From: Sphaerochaeta associata
GTDB lineage: Bacteria > Spirochaetota > Spirochaetia > Sphaerochaetales > Sphaerochaetaceae
Direction: 5' to 3'
DNA length: 64,000 bases
Assembly (NCBI RefSeq): GCF_022869165.1
Contig: NZ_CP094929.1
Span: forward strand, 1,550,001-1,614,000
The translations under genes were made by a program, and so were the position numbers. Shown here piece by piece: positions 43,704-52,710 of the stretch. The first letter of the stretch is position 1; every line of letters begins with the position of its first letter. Under the pieces are notes generated by a model. That model was not told the DNA's origin. It did not search any database and worked only from the letters and a program-made list of their open reading frames with translations.

Positions 43704-46627
43704 TGGCAGCCCGTCTCCCCGATTGCTGCAAGCAGGCTGCGGATCCTGATTTTCACCGCTCCAAGGTTTGCAATCTCATCGATTTTTATCTGGGTGTAGA
43801 TTTTTTTCGTCTGCCTGAGGATGTCCCTGATCTCATCACTGGTGACTGCATCGAGTCCGCAGCCGAAGGAAACCAGTTGGATGATCTGCATATCGGCCTG
43901 GGTCGTCACATACCGGGCGGCATCATACATCCTTGCATGATAGGTCCATTGGTTGAGCACCGTACGCTTTTGTTTGGGTACCAAATGACTGATTCCATCC
44001 TCGCTGAGCACTGCACAGTTGCACTGCAGCAGCAGGCTGTCGATGCCGTGGTTGACTTCACCATCGACATGGTAGGGCCGTCCTGCAAGCACCATGATCG
44101 GCCATCCACGCTTTCTCGCCTCATTGATGATGATAAGGCTTTGCGCCCTCACAGCCTTCTGATACTTCTTCAGCGCCTCGTAACCGAGTTTGCATGCCAG
44201 CCTCACTTCCTTCTTGTCAAGAATGAAATGCTTGGAGAGAATTTCATGCAGGCGCAATGGCAAAAAACGCTCATCGGCAAGACTCAGGTAGTCGCTGATG
44301 AAAAGCACCTTCTGCTCAAGAAGGGCCGGCATATTGTGTCTGAGCACCTCGGGGTAGTAGGCGACAACAGGACAGTTGAAGTGGTTGTCGCCCTTTTCCT
44401 CCTTGAGATTATAGCTCGAGCAAGGGTAGAATACGGTCTCAACACCTGCATCTATCAACTGTTGGATATGTCCGTGCATCAACTTCGCCGGATAACAGAT
44501 GGTGTCGCTGCTGATCGTCGATTGCCCCCTGAGGTAGGTCTGTCTGGTGGATGGCTCGGATACTACAACCTCGAAGCCCAGACTGGAGAGGCATGCATGC
44601 CAGAAGGGCAGCTGTTCGTAGTAGGAGAGCTGCAAAGGAAGGCCGATCCTTCCACGTTTATTTCTTTCGCTTGCAAGGCCGGCCAGGTATTGCTGTTTGA
44701 AGGCATAAAGGTTGAGCAATTCCGGATTGCTGACAAAGCTGTCGGGTCGTACGATGCGGTCGCACTTGTTCCCGCTGATCAGCTTTCGATCCGAGTCGAA
44801 GCTGTTGATGGTAAGCAGACAGGCGTTGGTGCATCCCTTACAGTGGACGGTACGCGTTCGGTGGGAGAATGAGGAGAGCTTGGCAAGTGAGAGGGTGGTC
44901 GTAGCCTTATGGTCTTTATCGTGCTGCTGTTTTGCATGCAGTGCGCAACCATAGGCTCCCATCAGTCCCGCCTCATCGACTCGGATGACTTCGCTTCCGA
45001 GTTCCATTTCAAAGGAACGAAGCACTGCGTCGTTGAGAAAGGTGCCCCCCTGCACAACGATGTGTCTTCCCAACAGGGATGGGTCCGTCGTCCGGATAAC
45101 CTTGTACAGCGCATTCTTCACCACACTGATGGCGAGCCCTGCAAAAATGTCTGCAACGCTGGCCCCATCCTTCTGAGCCTGCTTGACCGAGCTGTTCATG
45201 AAAACCGTACACCGACTGCCGAGGTCGACGGGATTCCTCGCTTTCAGGGCAAGCTGTGCCGCCTGCTGGGATGAGTATCCAAGAGCATTGGAGAAGGTCT
45301 GCAGGAACGAACCGCATCCGGACGAGCACGCCTCGTTCAGGAAGATGTCGTCGATTACTCCGTCCACGATCTTGAAGCATTTGATGTCCTGACCGCCTAT
45401 GTCGATGATGAAGTCCACCTCAGGCAGAAAGGTATGTGCACTTTTGTAGTGTGCCATCGTCTCAACCAGTGAATATTCGAAATCAAAGGCGTTTTTAATC
45501 AAGAGTTCTCCGTAGCCTGTACTGCAGGATTTCACCAGCTGAATATCGGGATAGGTTGTGAGGAAGCTGGTCAGAAACTCTTTCACCGCTTGTACCGGGT
45601 TACCGTTGTTCTGTTGATAGCGGCTGTACAGAAGCCGGCCTTCGGTATCGATGATGCATGCTTTCACCGTGGTTGAACCGGCATCCACTCCAAGGAAGGC
45701 TTGGCCTTTGTAGCTGTGCGGGTCCGCTTTTTGAAGCTTTGCCTTCTGGTGGCGGGCACTGAATGCCTGCCACTGTTCTTGGTCGTCGAAGAGCGCCGGA
45801 ATGGAGGTGAACGCCTTGTCTGCACGATAATGCTCAAGCTGATAGACCAGGTCCGAAAGCGAAAAAGAAGTTTCTTCCTTGGCCAAGGCTGTTCCCAAGG
45901 CCACAAAGTACAGGGAGTTTTCCGGACAGATTCCCTGGAGGTTCAACGTTTCGTCGAACGCCTTGCGCAGTGAGGAAAGGAAGGTCAGAGGTCCGCCAAG
46001 GTACACCACCTGTCCGGTAATTGGACGGCCTTGGGCAAGCCCTGCTATGGTCTGGTTTACCACCGATTGGAGAACCGAGAGAGCTATGTCGGCCTTGTCT
46101 GCTCCTTGGTTTATAAGTGGTTGGACATCACTTTTTGCAAAGACACCACAACGCGAAGCAATGGTATAGCTCTGTTTTGCCTGATGAGCCAGCACATCCA
46201 TTTGGTCTTGGTCGACATGTAGCAGGCTGGCCATCTGGTCGATGAATGAACCGGTACCGCCAGCGCACGTACCATTCATCCTCACCTCCATGTTCTTTCC
46301 TAAAAACAGGATTTTTGCATCCTCCCCACCGAGTTCGATTACTACGTCGGTGGAAGGAAGGTAGTGCTGGATGGCGATACGGGTGGCATAGACTTCCTGG
46401 ACGAACGGGAGGTTCAGCTGTTGGGAAAGCCCCATCCCTGCTGAACCTGAAAGCGAAAGACAGACCTTTGTCTGTCCAAGGCTCTCAAGCAGTGGAGTAA
46501 GCATTTGGACAGCGGTTTGGGGGATTTGTGAATAGTGTCTGCGGTACTCGTGATGAACAAGGTTCAGCTGTTCATCGAGCACGACACATTTCATGGTAGT
46601 GGAGCCAACATCCAAGCCGATTTTCAC
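43700..46627 (-). CDS. Tandem BcrAD/BadFG-type ATPase (dehydratase activase-like) with DUF2229
   Basis: A 975-residue protein with two ASKHA ATPase domains in tandem. The first starts KIGLDVGSTTMKC, with cluster cysteines in GTCAGGTGSFID near residue 120 and SRCGVFAKSD. The second starts FLGVDAGSTTVKA near 305, with EACSSGCGSFLQ and GSRCTVFMNSS. A DUF2229-like domain follows, with the HCKGCTNAC cysteines near 610. Activases of this family use ATP to drive low-potential electrons from a [4Fe-4S] cluster into a partner. The GTG at 46627 follows GGAGG by 7 bases; an upstream TTG or GTG is less likely. thiI lies 82 bases upstream. Confidence 0.88.
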   Translation of the reverse strand: MKIGLDVGSTTMKCVVLDEQLNLVHHEYRRHYSQIPQTAVQMLTPLLESLGQTKVCLSLSGSAGMGLSQQLNLPFVQEVYATRIAIQHYLPSTDVVIELGGEDAKILFLGKNMEVRMNGTCAGGTGSFIDQMASLLHVDQDQMDVLAHQAKQSYTIASRCGVFAKSDVQPLINQGADKADIALSVLQSVVNQTIAGLAQGRPITGQVVYLGGPLTFLSSLRKAFDETLNLQGICPENSLYFVALGTALAKEETSFSLSDLVYQLEHYRADKAFTSIPALFDDQEQWQAFSARHQKAKLQKADPHSYKGQAFLGVDAGSTTVKACIIDTEGRLLYSRYQQNNGNPVQAVKEFLTSFLTTYPDIQLVKSCSTGYGELLIKNAFDFEYSLVETMAHYKSAHTFLPEVDFIIDIGGQDIKCFKIVDGVIDDIFLNEACSSGCGSFLQTFSNALGYSSQQAAQLALKARNPVDLGSRCTVFMNSSVKQAQKDGASVADIFAGLAISVVKNALYKVIRTTDPSLLGRHIVVQGGTFLNDAVLRSFEMELGSEVIRVDEAGLMGAYGCALHAKQQHDKDHKATTTLSLAKLSSFSHRTRTVHCKGCTNACLLTINSFDSDRKLISGNKCDRIVRPDSFVSNPELLNLYAFKQQYLAGLASERNKRGRIGLPLQLSYYEQLPFWHACLSSLGFEVVVSEPSTRQTYLRGQSTISSDTICYPAKLMHGHIQQLIDAGVETVFYPCSSYNLKEEKGDNHFNCPVVAYYPEVLRHNMPALLEQKVLFISDYLSLADERFLPLRLHEILSKHFILDKKEVRLACKLGYEALKKYQKAVRAQSLIIINEARKRGWPIMVLAGRPYHVDGEVNHGIDSLLLQCNCAVLSEDGISHLVPKQKRTVLNQWTYHARMYDAARYVTTQADMQIIQLVSFGCGLDAVTSDEIRDILRQTKKIYTQIKIDEIANLGAVKIRIRSLLAAIGETGCQ

Positions 46628-46709
46628 CGAGAAGCCTCCGAATACACAAACCATACGTAATTTTAAGGAGTTGGTACAGTGAGCCTTCTCCCGTTTTAGA
46701 CACTATATG

Positions 46710-47912
46710 TCAATTTGTCTGAATACGCAGTTTCCCATCGGGTCCAAAGTCAAACACCTGGGCAGTTTTAATTGCCTGCTCCAATAACGGCTCGATTTCC
46801 ATCTGTACATAATGTTGTGTCTCTATCTCCTTGTCAGGACGCACCAACGGGTGTCTGGGACTGAAAATAACACAACAATCCTCGTAAGGAAGGATGGAAG
46901 TCTCGTAGGTTCCGATTTTCTTCGCCAGATTCATGATCTCCTGCTTGTCCATGCCGACCAAAGGTCTGAGCACCAGCTGCTCGCTCATGCTGTCGGTGAA
47001 GGACATGCTTTCCAGCGTTTGGCTGGCTACCTGGCTGAGAGCTTCCCCTGTGACGATGCACATTGCCTCCTGTTGTACGGAAATGGCGTTGGCAACCTTC
47101 ATCATGGCAGCTCGGAACATCAAGGTGGTCTCATCTTCTTGGCTGTGTTGCTTGATCCAAAGCTGAGCCTCGGTGAAGTGTACGACATGCAGTCGTGTTC
47201 CCTGTAGATAGGGGGCGATCAGGGAAGCCAGCGTCTTTACCTTCTCCAAGGCCAATTCACTGGTATACGGGTAGGCATGAAAATAGATGCACTCCATTTT
47301 CAATCCGCGTTGGGCCATTCGGTAGGCGGCCACCGGGCTGTCTATTCCCCCTGAGAGCAGGAGCATGCCCTTGCCCGCTGTAGTGACGGGTAGTCCTCCA
47401 GGGCCGCTCTTTGCAGAAGTGAAGAGGTATGCCTTGTCCCGTATCTCGCAATTGATCGTCATATCGGGATTCTTCACATCGACGGTAAGATCGGGGTATT
47501 CACTGTGTACCACCTCCCCGAGGATGCAGTCTATCTGGTAGCTGTTAAGTTCAAAATTCTTGTCCGCCCGCTTGGTGATCGACTTGAAGGTTCCCACCCC
47601 TTTGGAAAAGGGTTCGTCCTGCAACAAAACTCGTGCCGTCTCCTTGATTACCTCGATGTCCTTTGCGCAACGGAGGCATCGAGAGTACCCGACAACACCG
47701 AAGGTGGTGCTGAAGGCCATTTCGACGGTTTCCCTGGGGCAACTGTTCTCGATTTCGAAGAAAATCCGGCCTTTCTGTTTAGAAACCTGGGTACGGTATC
47801 CCTTGAGTTTGCTCTTGATGTTGTTCTTGAGTCGCTTCTCGAAAAAATCGCGGTTCAATCCTTTGAGGGAGATTTCTCCCAATCTGACTAAATACAGGGT
47901 AGAGTCGTTCAT
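46710..47912 (-). CDS. thiI: tRNA 4-thiouridine synthase ThiI
   Basis: ThiI adenylates U8 of tRNA and transfers sulfur to give 4-thiouridine; in many bacteria it also serves thiamine synthesis. The 400-residue protein has the N-terminal ferredoxin-like and THUMP domains (about residues 1-165) and a PP-loop ATPase with LLLSGGIDSPVA near 180, plus the conserved cysteines YEDCCVIFSP near 345. The C-terminal rhodanese domain of E. coli ThiI is absent, as in many bacteria where a dedicated NifS-like protein supplies sulfur. The nifS gene upstream overlaps its start by 4 bases. Confidence 0.96.
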   Translation of the reverse strand: MNDSTLYLVRLGEISLKGLNRDFFEKRLKNNIKSKLKGYRTQVSKQKGRIFFEIENSCPRETVEMAFSTTFGVVGYSRCLRCAKDIEVIKETARVLLQDEPFSKGVGTFKSITKRADKNFELNSYQIDCILGEVVHSEYPDLTVDVKNPDMTINCEIRDKAYLFTSAKSGPGGLPVTTAGKGMLLLSGGIDSPVAAYRMAQRGLKMECIYFHAYPYTSELALEKVKTLASLIAPYLQGTRLHVVHFTEAQLWIKQHSQEDETTLMFRAAMMKVANAISVQQEAMCIVTGEALSQVASQTLESMSFTDSMSEQLVLRPLVGMDKQEIMNLAKKIGTYETSILPYEDCCVIFSPRHPLVRPDKEIETQHYVQMEIEPLLEQAIKTAQVFDFGPDGKLRIQTN

Positions 47913-49048
47913 GCGTGCTCCAAATTAAGGTGTGTGATGGTTAGTGCCAAGGCCTCGGCGTCATGTTCCGTCGTATCCTTCGACAATGAGATGCGGATGC
48001 TGTTCTTTGCAAGCTGTGGCGAAAAAGCCATGGCAGACAGCACCCCTTGTGATTTCTGCTTGGCGTTGTTCGAGCAGGCGGATCCGCTGGAAACGCAGAA
48101 TCCCTGGTCGAAGAGAAGGCGGGTGAACACTTCGCTGGGAAGGGTTGGATGGGATAGGGTGAGAATGTAGGGAGAGCAGTTCTCCGGCGGGGAGAGGACG
48201 GGCAGGAATGTGAGCCGATCCCTCAGATACCTATTCAGTGAACTCACTTGCTCAAAATTTTCCTCCAGGTTGCTGAAGGCCTCCTTGATGGCTTGATGCA
48301 TAGCTGCTATTCCGCCCAGGTTCTCCGTCCCCGGTCGCAGTCCCTGTTCCTGGGCGCCTCCGCGGGAGAGGCTCTCTATACCGGCGTTGGTGTTGTACAG
48401 CATTCCGACGCCTCGGGGTCCGTGAAGCTTGTGTGCACTGAAGGCGGCACTATCCACACCCATGCTTTTCAAGTCGAACCTGATTTTGCCCAAGGCCTGG
48501 GTCGCATCGGTGTGGAAATGGATCTTGCGGTTGTTATGCCCTGCTTCAAAGGTACGGACAACCTCGACTAAACCACCGACATCCTGAATCGAGCCGGTGA
48601 CATTGTTGACCAGCATGATGCTCACCATCCGTGTTTCACTGCTCAAGGCCCGTTGCAAATCCTCTTTCTGTACAAAACCCCTGGGGGCCGGAAGAACAGT
48701 CACCTTCCATCCCAATTGCTTGAGCAGCCTGGAATACTCGGAGACCGAAGGGTGCTCAATGCCGCTGAGGATGACCTGGCCCTTGCGTTCCTTCCAGATC
48801 AGACTGCTGAGGATGATGGCATTTGCCTCGGTGGCCCCGCTGGTGAAGGTAAGGGCGGCTGCATCCACGCCAAGCAGGCCTGCGATATCTTCCCTGGTCT
48901 GCTGAAGGAAGGCTTTGGCTTCTCTTCCTTCCTGATGAAGGGATGATGGATTGCCTCTATAATGCTCAACCGCCTTCGTATAAGCATCCAGTGCGGCTGC
49001 GCTTATGCTGGTGGTGGCTGCATTGTCAAAATATCGTATCTCGTGCAT
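47909..49048 (-). CDS. Cysteine desulfurase (NifS/IscS-like), ThiI partner
   Basis: A 379-residue PLP enzyme that takes sulfur from cysteine as a persulfide. Motifs: RYFDNAATT at the start, the PLP lysine in SAHKLHGPRG near residue 200, and the active cysteine in SSGSACSNNAKQK near 325. It is coupled to thiI by an ATGA overlap, so it most likely feeds sulfur to ThiI. It may also help make the iron-sulfur clusters of the activase downstream. The ATG at 49048 has no ribosome-binding site but sits 8 bases after a promoter -10; other in-frame starts at 49057 and 49096 are possible. Confidence 0.92.
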   Translation of the reverse strand: MHEIRYFDNAATTSISAAALDAYTKAVEHYRGNPSSLHQEGREAKAFLQQTREDIAGLLGVDAAALTFTSGATEANAIILSSLIWKERKGQVILSGIEHPSVSEYSRLLKQLGWKVTVLPAPRGFVQKEDLQRALSSETRMVSIMLVNNVTGSIQDVGGLVEVVRTFEAGHNNRKIHFHTDATQALGKIRFDLKSMGVDSAAFSAHKLHGPRGVGMLYNTNAGIESLSRGGAQEQGLRPGTENLGGIAAMHQAIKEAFSNLEENFEQVSSLNRYLRDRLTFLPVLSPPENCSPYILTLSHPTLPSEVFTRLLFDQGFCVSSGSACSNNAKQKSQGVLSAMAFSPQLAKNSIRISLSKDTTEHDAEALALTITHLNLEHA

Positions 49049-49055
49049 GGCCCAC

Positions 49056-49084
49056 ATTGTGCGACAATGCAAGGATTTTTGCAA
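49056..49084 (-). promoter_or_regulatory. Possible promoter of nifS, start point at the ATG
   Basis: On the minus strand TTGCAA (49079-49084), 17 bases, CACAAT (49056-49061), then seven bases and the ATG. Each box matches consensus at four of six positions. Confidence 0.4.
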
Positions 49085-49105
49085 GCACGGCTTCATAAAT
49101 GGTCC

Positions 49106-49135
49106 TTGTCTTAACCCCTTGCTCTAGGGTATAAC
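49106..49135 (+). promoter_or_regulatory. Promoter of aroB, start point at the ATG
   Basis: TTGTCT (49106-49111), 18 bases, TATAAC (49130-49135), then six bases and the ATG at 49142. Confidence 0.5.
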
Positions 49136-49141
49136 AAGGCT

Positions 49142-50206
49142 ATGAAGAAACTGACGACAGCCGTACTCGACCAAGGGAAAACTACTGATATTTTGCTTGC
49201 AGATGACTTGAAGGATCTAGCCAACCATCTCGGAGGGTATGGCCGCGCAGTCATGTGGGTGTTCGATACCAATACGGCCAAGCTGTTCAAGCAACTTCCT
49301 CCCGCCCATGTAGTACTGGAAAGCGGCGAGAGTTCGAAGCATCTATCCTCGCTGGAGCGTATTCTTTCAACCTGTCTCGACGAAGGGTTGGCTCGTGATG
49401 GTCGGATCATCGGTTTCGGTGGTGGAGTGGTCTGCGACCTCTCCGCCTTTGCCGCATCGGTATACATGCGCGGCTGCAGGCTTACCCTCGTACCGACCAC
49501 GCTGCTTGCCATGGTCGATGCTGCAGTAGGGGGCAAGACCGCAGTCGATTTTCGCGGCATGAAGAACATGGTCGGCTCCTTCTATCCCGCAGGCGAGGTC
49601 CTCATTTGCATCGATACGCTGAGAACGCTCAGCGACAAGGAGTTCCTCAACGGTCTGGCTGAAGTGATCAAGCATGCCTTGCTCAGCCAGGATGAGGAGT
49701 TGTACAAGTTTCTGTTGGTCAAGAAAAATGAGATTCTCAGCCGGGAACCTAAAACCTTGGCGACGTTGGTGGAGCTTTCGTTGGAAGTAAAGAAATGGTA
49801 CATCGAGCAGGATCCAACCGAAACGAAAGGTATCAGGCAGATGCTCAATCTCGGGCACACCTTTGCTCATGCCTTGGAATCCTCCTCGCACTTTGGTTCC
49901 TGGAGTCACGGGGCGGCCGTTGCGTGGGGAACCTGCCGGGCATTGGAAGCCGGCATCGCCATGCAGGTCACCGACAAGGCTTATGCTATCGGTGCGACCA
50001 AGCTGTTCAAGAGCTATGGCTACGATATCGAACATCGAATCGGACGCGGCGATTGGATTGAGTTCCGAGACCATCTGCTCAAGGACAAGAAAAAAGCGGA
50101 CGGCAAAGTCCTGTTTGTCCTTTTGGAAGGACAGGGAAAGGGTGTGCTCCGTCCGCTTGAGATGCCTTTGATCCAGCACCTCGTCATTGCAAAACCGATA
50201 TTCTAG
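49142..50206 (+). CDS. aroB: 3-dehydroquinate synthase
   Basis: AroB converts DAHP to 3-dehydroquinate in the shikimate pathway, using NAD and a divalent metal. The 354-residue protein has the NAD site GFGGGVVCDLSAF near residue 93, VPTTLLAMVDAAVGGKTAVD near 120, the metal ligands in EVIKHAL near 180, NLGHTFAHALE near 238 and SHGAAVAWG near 257. It is not next to other aro genes. It converges on the helicase gene with one base between the stops. Confidence 0.96.
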   Translation: MKKLTTAVLDQGKTTDILLADDLKDLANHLGGYGRAVMWVFDTNTAKLFKQLPPAHVVLESGESSKHLSSLERILSTCLDEGLARDGRIIGFGGGVVCDLSAFAASVYMRGCRLTLVPTTLLAMVDAAVGGKTAVDFRGMKNMVGSFYPAGEVLICIDTLRTLSDKEFLNGLAEVIKHALLSQDEELYKFLLVKKNEILSREPKTLATLVELSLEVKKWYIEQDPTETKGIRQMLNLGHTFAHALESSSHFGSWSHGAAVAWGTCRALEAGIAMQVTDKAYAIGATKLFKSYGYDIEHRIGRGDWIEFRDHLLKDKKKADGKVLFVLLEGQGKGVLRPLEMPLIQHLVIAKPIF

Positions 50207-50207
50207 G

Positions 50208-52709
50208 TCATTCGACCAACTTCAATAGTGTTCCATAGACCTTGTCCACCCGCTTGGCAAGGTTTTTTTGACCTGCCGCCTCCAAAGAGTCGGCGAGCTG
50301 AAGCAGGGTGAACAGCGAAGTGTCCAAGGCATCGAAACAGTCTTCAACGGCAGTGAATCGATAGTTGCCGTTGCCGCTCTCTTCCAAGGCCGTGAAATGC
50401 AGCTGCTTGCGCTCTTTCTTGCTCTTGGTGAATGCGAGCAACCATATCAGGTTGTCTACCAAGGTCGACGCATCCTCTATGGTGTAGACTCCCGACGGAG
50501 GATTGTCCAATATACCCTGATCGATCTTCAGTTTACCCTGCAATTCCAAAATAGAGAAGAACTTATCACCATAATGAATATAGAATCCCTGGTGCATGAG
50601 GGTTGCGGGGAAGTTCTTGGGACGCTTGGGGGCCTTCTCGTTGGCCTGTACCAGGTAGGTGAGGTCTTCGAGCGGGATGACGGCCACCAGTTTCTGCTTC
50701 TTCTTTCCGATGACCAAGGTCGGGTAGGTGCGCTTGTAGACTGTGATGGTAGCCTTTCCCTTTTCCTCGGCTTTTCCCTTCTTCTCTTCGCGCTCCTCTT
50801 TGCGGGAAGGTTTTTCACCCTTGGCCAGGGCGGTGAGCCGAGGATAGAGCTCGCTGGAGATGTCATCCAGCCATGCCTTCTCCAGCGGACTTACGCTGCG
50901 GGCGTACAGTCGGCTGGTCTGAACGATCTCGCCGGCGATGATGAATTGGGGAAGCGTTTTGAAGTATGCGCTTCCGGGGTGAATGAACACCTGGTCTGCA
51001 GTCAGGCTTTTGTACATATTGCCTTTCGCCTTGATGCATACATATTGCATCAAGCCGCTGGCGATGCAACTCAGGTATTCGCGCACAGTCCCTCCGCTGG
51101 AAATGGGAAAACCGATGTCCGAGCATATCTCTCCGAGCTGTTCATTGACATGGACGATTTCCTGCATTCCTTGGAAATCGAGATAGCTGCGCTTGCAGAA
51201 CTTCTGTTTTGCTTCCTTGCCGGTGTTCGCTGTGTATTGGCGATATATGTTCAAATATGAGACGAAGTCGCCGTATTCTGAGTTGTTGAAACGCTTGTGG
51301 GCAGCACGACTCTGCTCCTCCTCGCCGGGAATCAACAGGAATGGAGTCTTGGTGGAGAGGAAGGAGACAGCGATCAGCACTTCCTCGAGAACCTCGGGGT
51401 GGTTCATCATCGCCTCGACAATCACCCGTGAATGGCGGGGCAGCAGGGGGAAGCGGCACATCAATGATCCGACCGAGGTAAGTCGGCGGTACTCGTCGAT
51501 GGCGCCGATGAAACGAAGCGTGTCCTCGGCGCTGGCAATGGCACTGTGCTTGGGACGGGTGATGAAGGGAAAGTGCTCGTAGTCGTAGATGGAAAGGTCG
51601 CTCATCCTCAAAACGACTTCGCTGAGGTCGGTTCTCAGGATTTCTTCGGTTCCATAGGGGAGCCTGCTCTGGTAATCCTCCTCGCTATAGAGGCGGTAAC
51701 AGACGCCCGCTTTCGTACGTCCTGCACGTCCCTTGCGTTGCTCGCAGCTCGAACGGCTGGTTGGCAGCGGAACCAGGGAAGAGGTGAAGTCCTTCTGATT
51801 GTAGAAGTTGATTTTTGCAATGCCGCAGTCGATGACCGTTGATATTCCGTCGATGGTAACCGAGGTTTCAGCAATATTGGTTGCAACAACCACCTTCGTC
51901 TTGCCCGCTCCGGTCTCATTGAAGACCGACTCCTGCTCCTCCTTGCTCAATCGTCCGAACAAGGGATAGATTTCAAGCAGATGATCGGGATCGGCCATAT
52001 ACAGTGCATTGACACAAGTCGTGATGTCAAACTCTCCGCTCATGAACACCAGGATGTCGCCTGAATGTTTTCTTGCCTCTGCCATGACGATGCCGGTGAT
52101 GGCCTGGATCTGATAATCCAGCGTCTCCCGTTCCAACGGCTTGTAGATTACCTGGACGGGATAGATGCGGGCGTCGATGCTGACGATCGGGGCATTGTCA
52201 AAGAATTCGCTGAATACTTTTGTATTGATCGTTGCGCTGGAGATGATGACCTTGAACTCCTTGCGTTGTGCCATGACTTCCTTCAAGAGGCCGAGAATGA
52301 AATCGATGTTCAACGAACGCTCATGGGCTTCATCTACCAGAATCACTGAATAAGAACGAAGCAACGGGTCGGCCTTCAACTCCATGAGCAAAATGCCGTC
52401 GGTCATGACCTTGATGCGGGTGTTGGATGTAGTAGTGTCTTCAAAACGCATCTTGTAGCCGACAAAACCGTCGTCCTTGCCGACCTGGCGCTTGATGAAA
52501 TCGCTGACGCTGAGCGTTGCAATGCGTCTGGGTTGTGTTATTCCGACCTGCAACTGGTCTGCATAGCCTGCTTCGTGAAGAATCAGGGGGATTTGCGTAG
52601 TCTTGCCGCTTCCGGTTGGACTTTCGACTATGATGACTTGGTTCTTCGCAAGTCCATCAAGGATTTCCTGCCGATGGAGATACACCGGCAAATGTTTCAT
52701 GTCTTTCAA
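50208..52709 (-). CDS. DEAH-box ATP-dependent RNA helicase (HrpA/HrpB type)
   Basis: An 833-residue superfamily 2 RNA helicase. Motifs: Walker A ESPTGSGKTTQ near residue 29, DEAHERSL near 127, SATI near 157 and QRKGRAGRT near 322, followed by the helicase-associated (HA2) domain. A Lys/Glu-rich segment near 640-670 links to a C-terminal part I do not recognise. The start is probably the TTG at 52709, which has AAGGAAA upstream; the ATG three codons later is too far from it. It begins one base after hisS ends, so they share a message. Whether it is HrpA or HrpB in function cannot be told. Confidence 0.9.
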   Translation of the reverse strand: MKDMKHLPVYLHRQEILDGLAKNQVIIVESPTGSGKTTQIPLILHEAGYADQLQVGITQPRRIATLSVSDFIKRQVGKDDGFVGYKMRFEDTTTSNTRIKVMTDGILLMELKADPLLRSYSVILVDEAHERSLNIDFILGLLKEVMAQRKEFKVIISSATINTKVFSEFFDNAPIVSIDARIYPVQVIYKPLERETLDYQIQAITGIVMAEARKHSGDILVFMSGEFDITTCVNALYMADPDHLLEIYPLFGRLSKEEQESVFNETGAGKTKVVVATNIAETSVTIDGISTVIDCGIAKINFYNQKDFTSSLVPLPTSRSSCEQRKGRAGRTKAGVCYRLYSEEDYQSRLPYGTEEILRTDLSEVVLRMSDLSIYDYEHFPFITRPKHSAIASAEDTLRFIGAIDEYRRLTSVGSLMCRFPLLPRHSRVIVEAMMNHPEVLEEVLIAVSFLSTKTPFLLIPGEEEQSRAAHKRFNNSEYGDFVSYLNIYRQYTANTGKEAKQKFCKRSYLDFQGMQEIVHVNEQLGEICSDIGFPISSGGTVREYLSCIASGLMQYVCIKAKGNMYKSLTADQVFIHPGSAYFKTLPQFIIAGEIVQTSRLYARSVSPLEKAWLDDISSELYPRLTALAKGEKPSRKEEREEKKGKAEEKGKATITVYKRTYPTLVIGKKKQKLVAVIPLEDLTYLVQANEKAPKRPKNFPATLMHQGFYIHYGDKFFSILELQGKLKIDQGILDNPPSGVYTIEDASTLVDNLIWLLAFTKSKKERKQLHFTALEESGNGNYRFTAVEDCFDALDTSLFTLLQLADSLEAAGQKNLAKRVDKVYGTLLKLVE

Positions 52710-52710
52710 A

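Noticed and set aside
43690-43710. A frameshift between the activase and dehydratase-like genes
   Set aside because: The two genes meet in a clean ATGA overlap and both ends look natural, so separate genes are more likely than a sequencing error.
42525-44872. Long plus-strand open frames opposite the activase/dehydratase genes
   Set aside because: The minus-strand genes have clear domain motifs and an ATGA overlap. The plus-strand frames have no family features.
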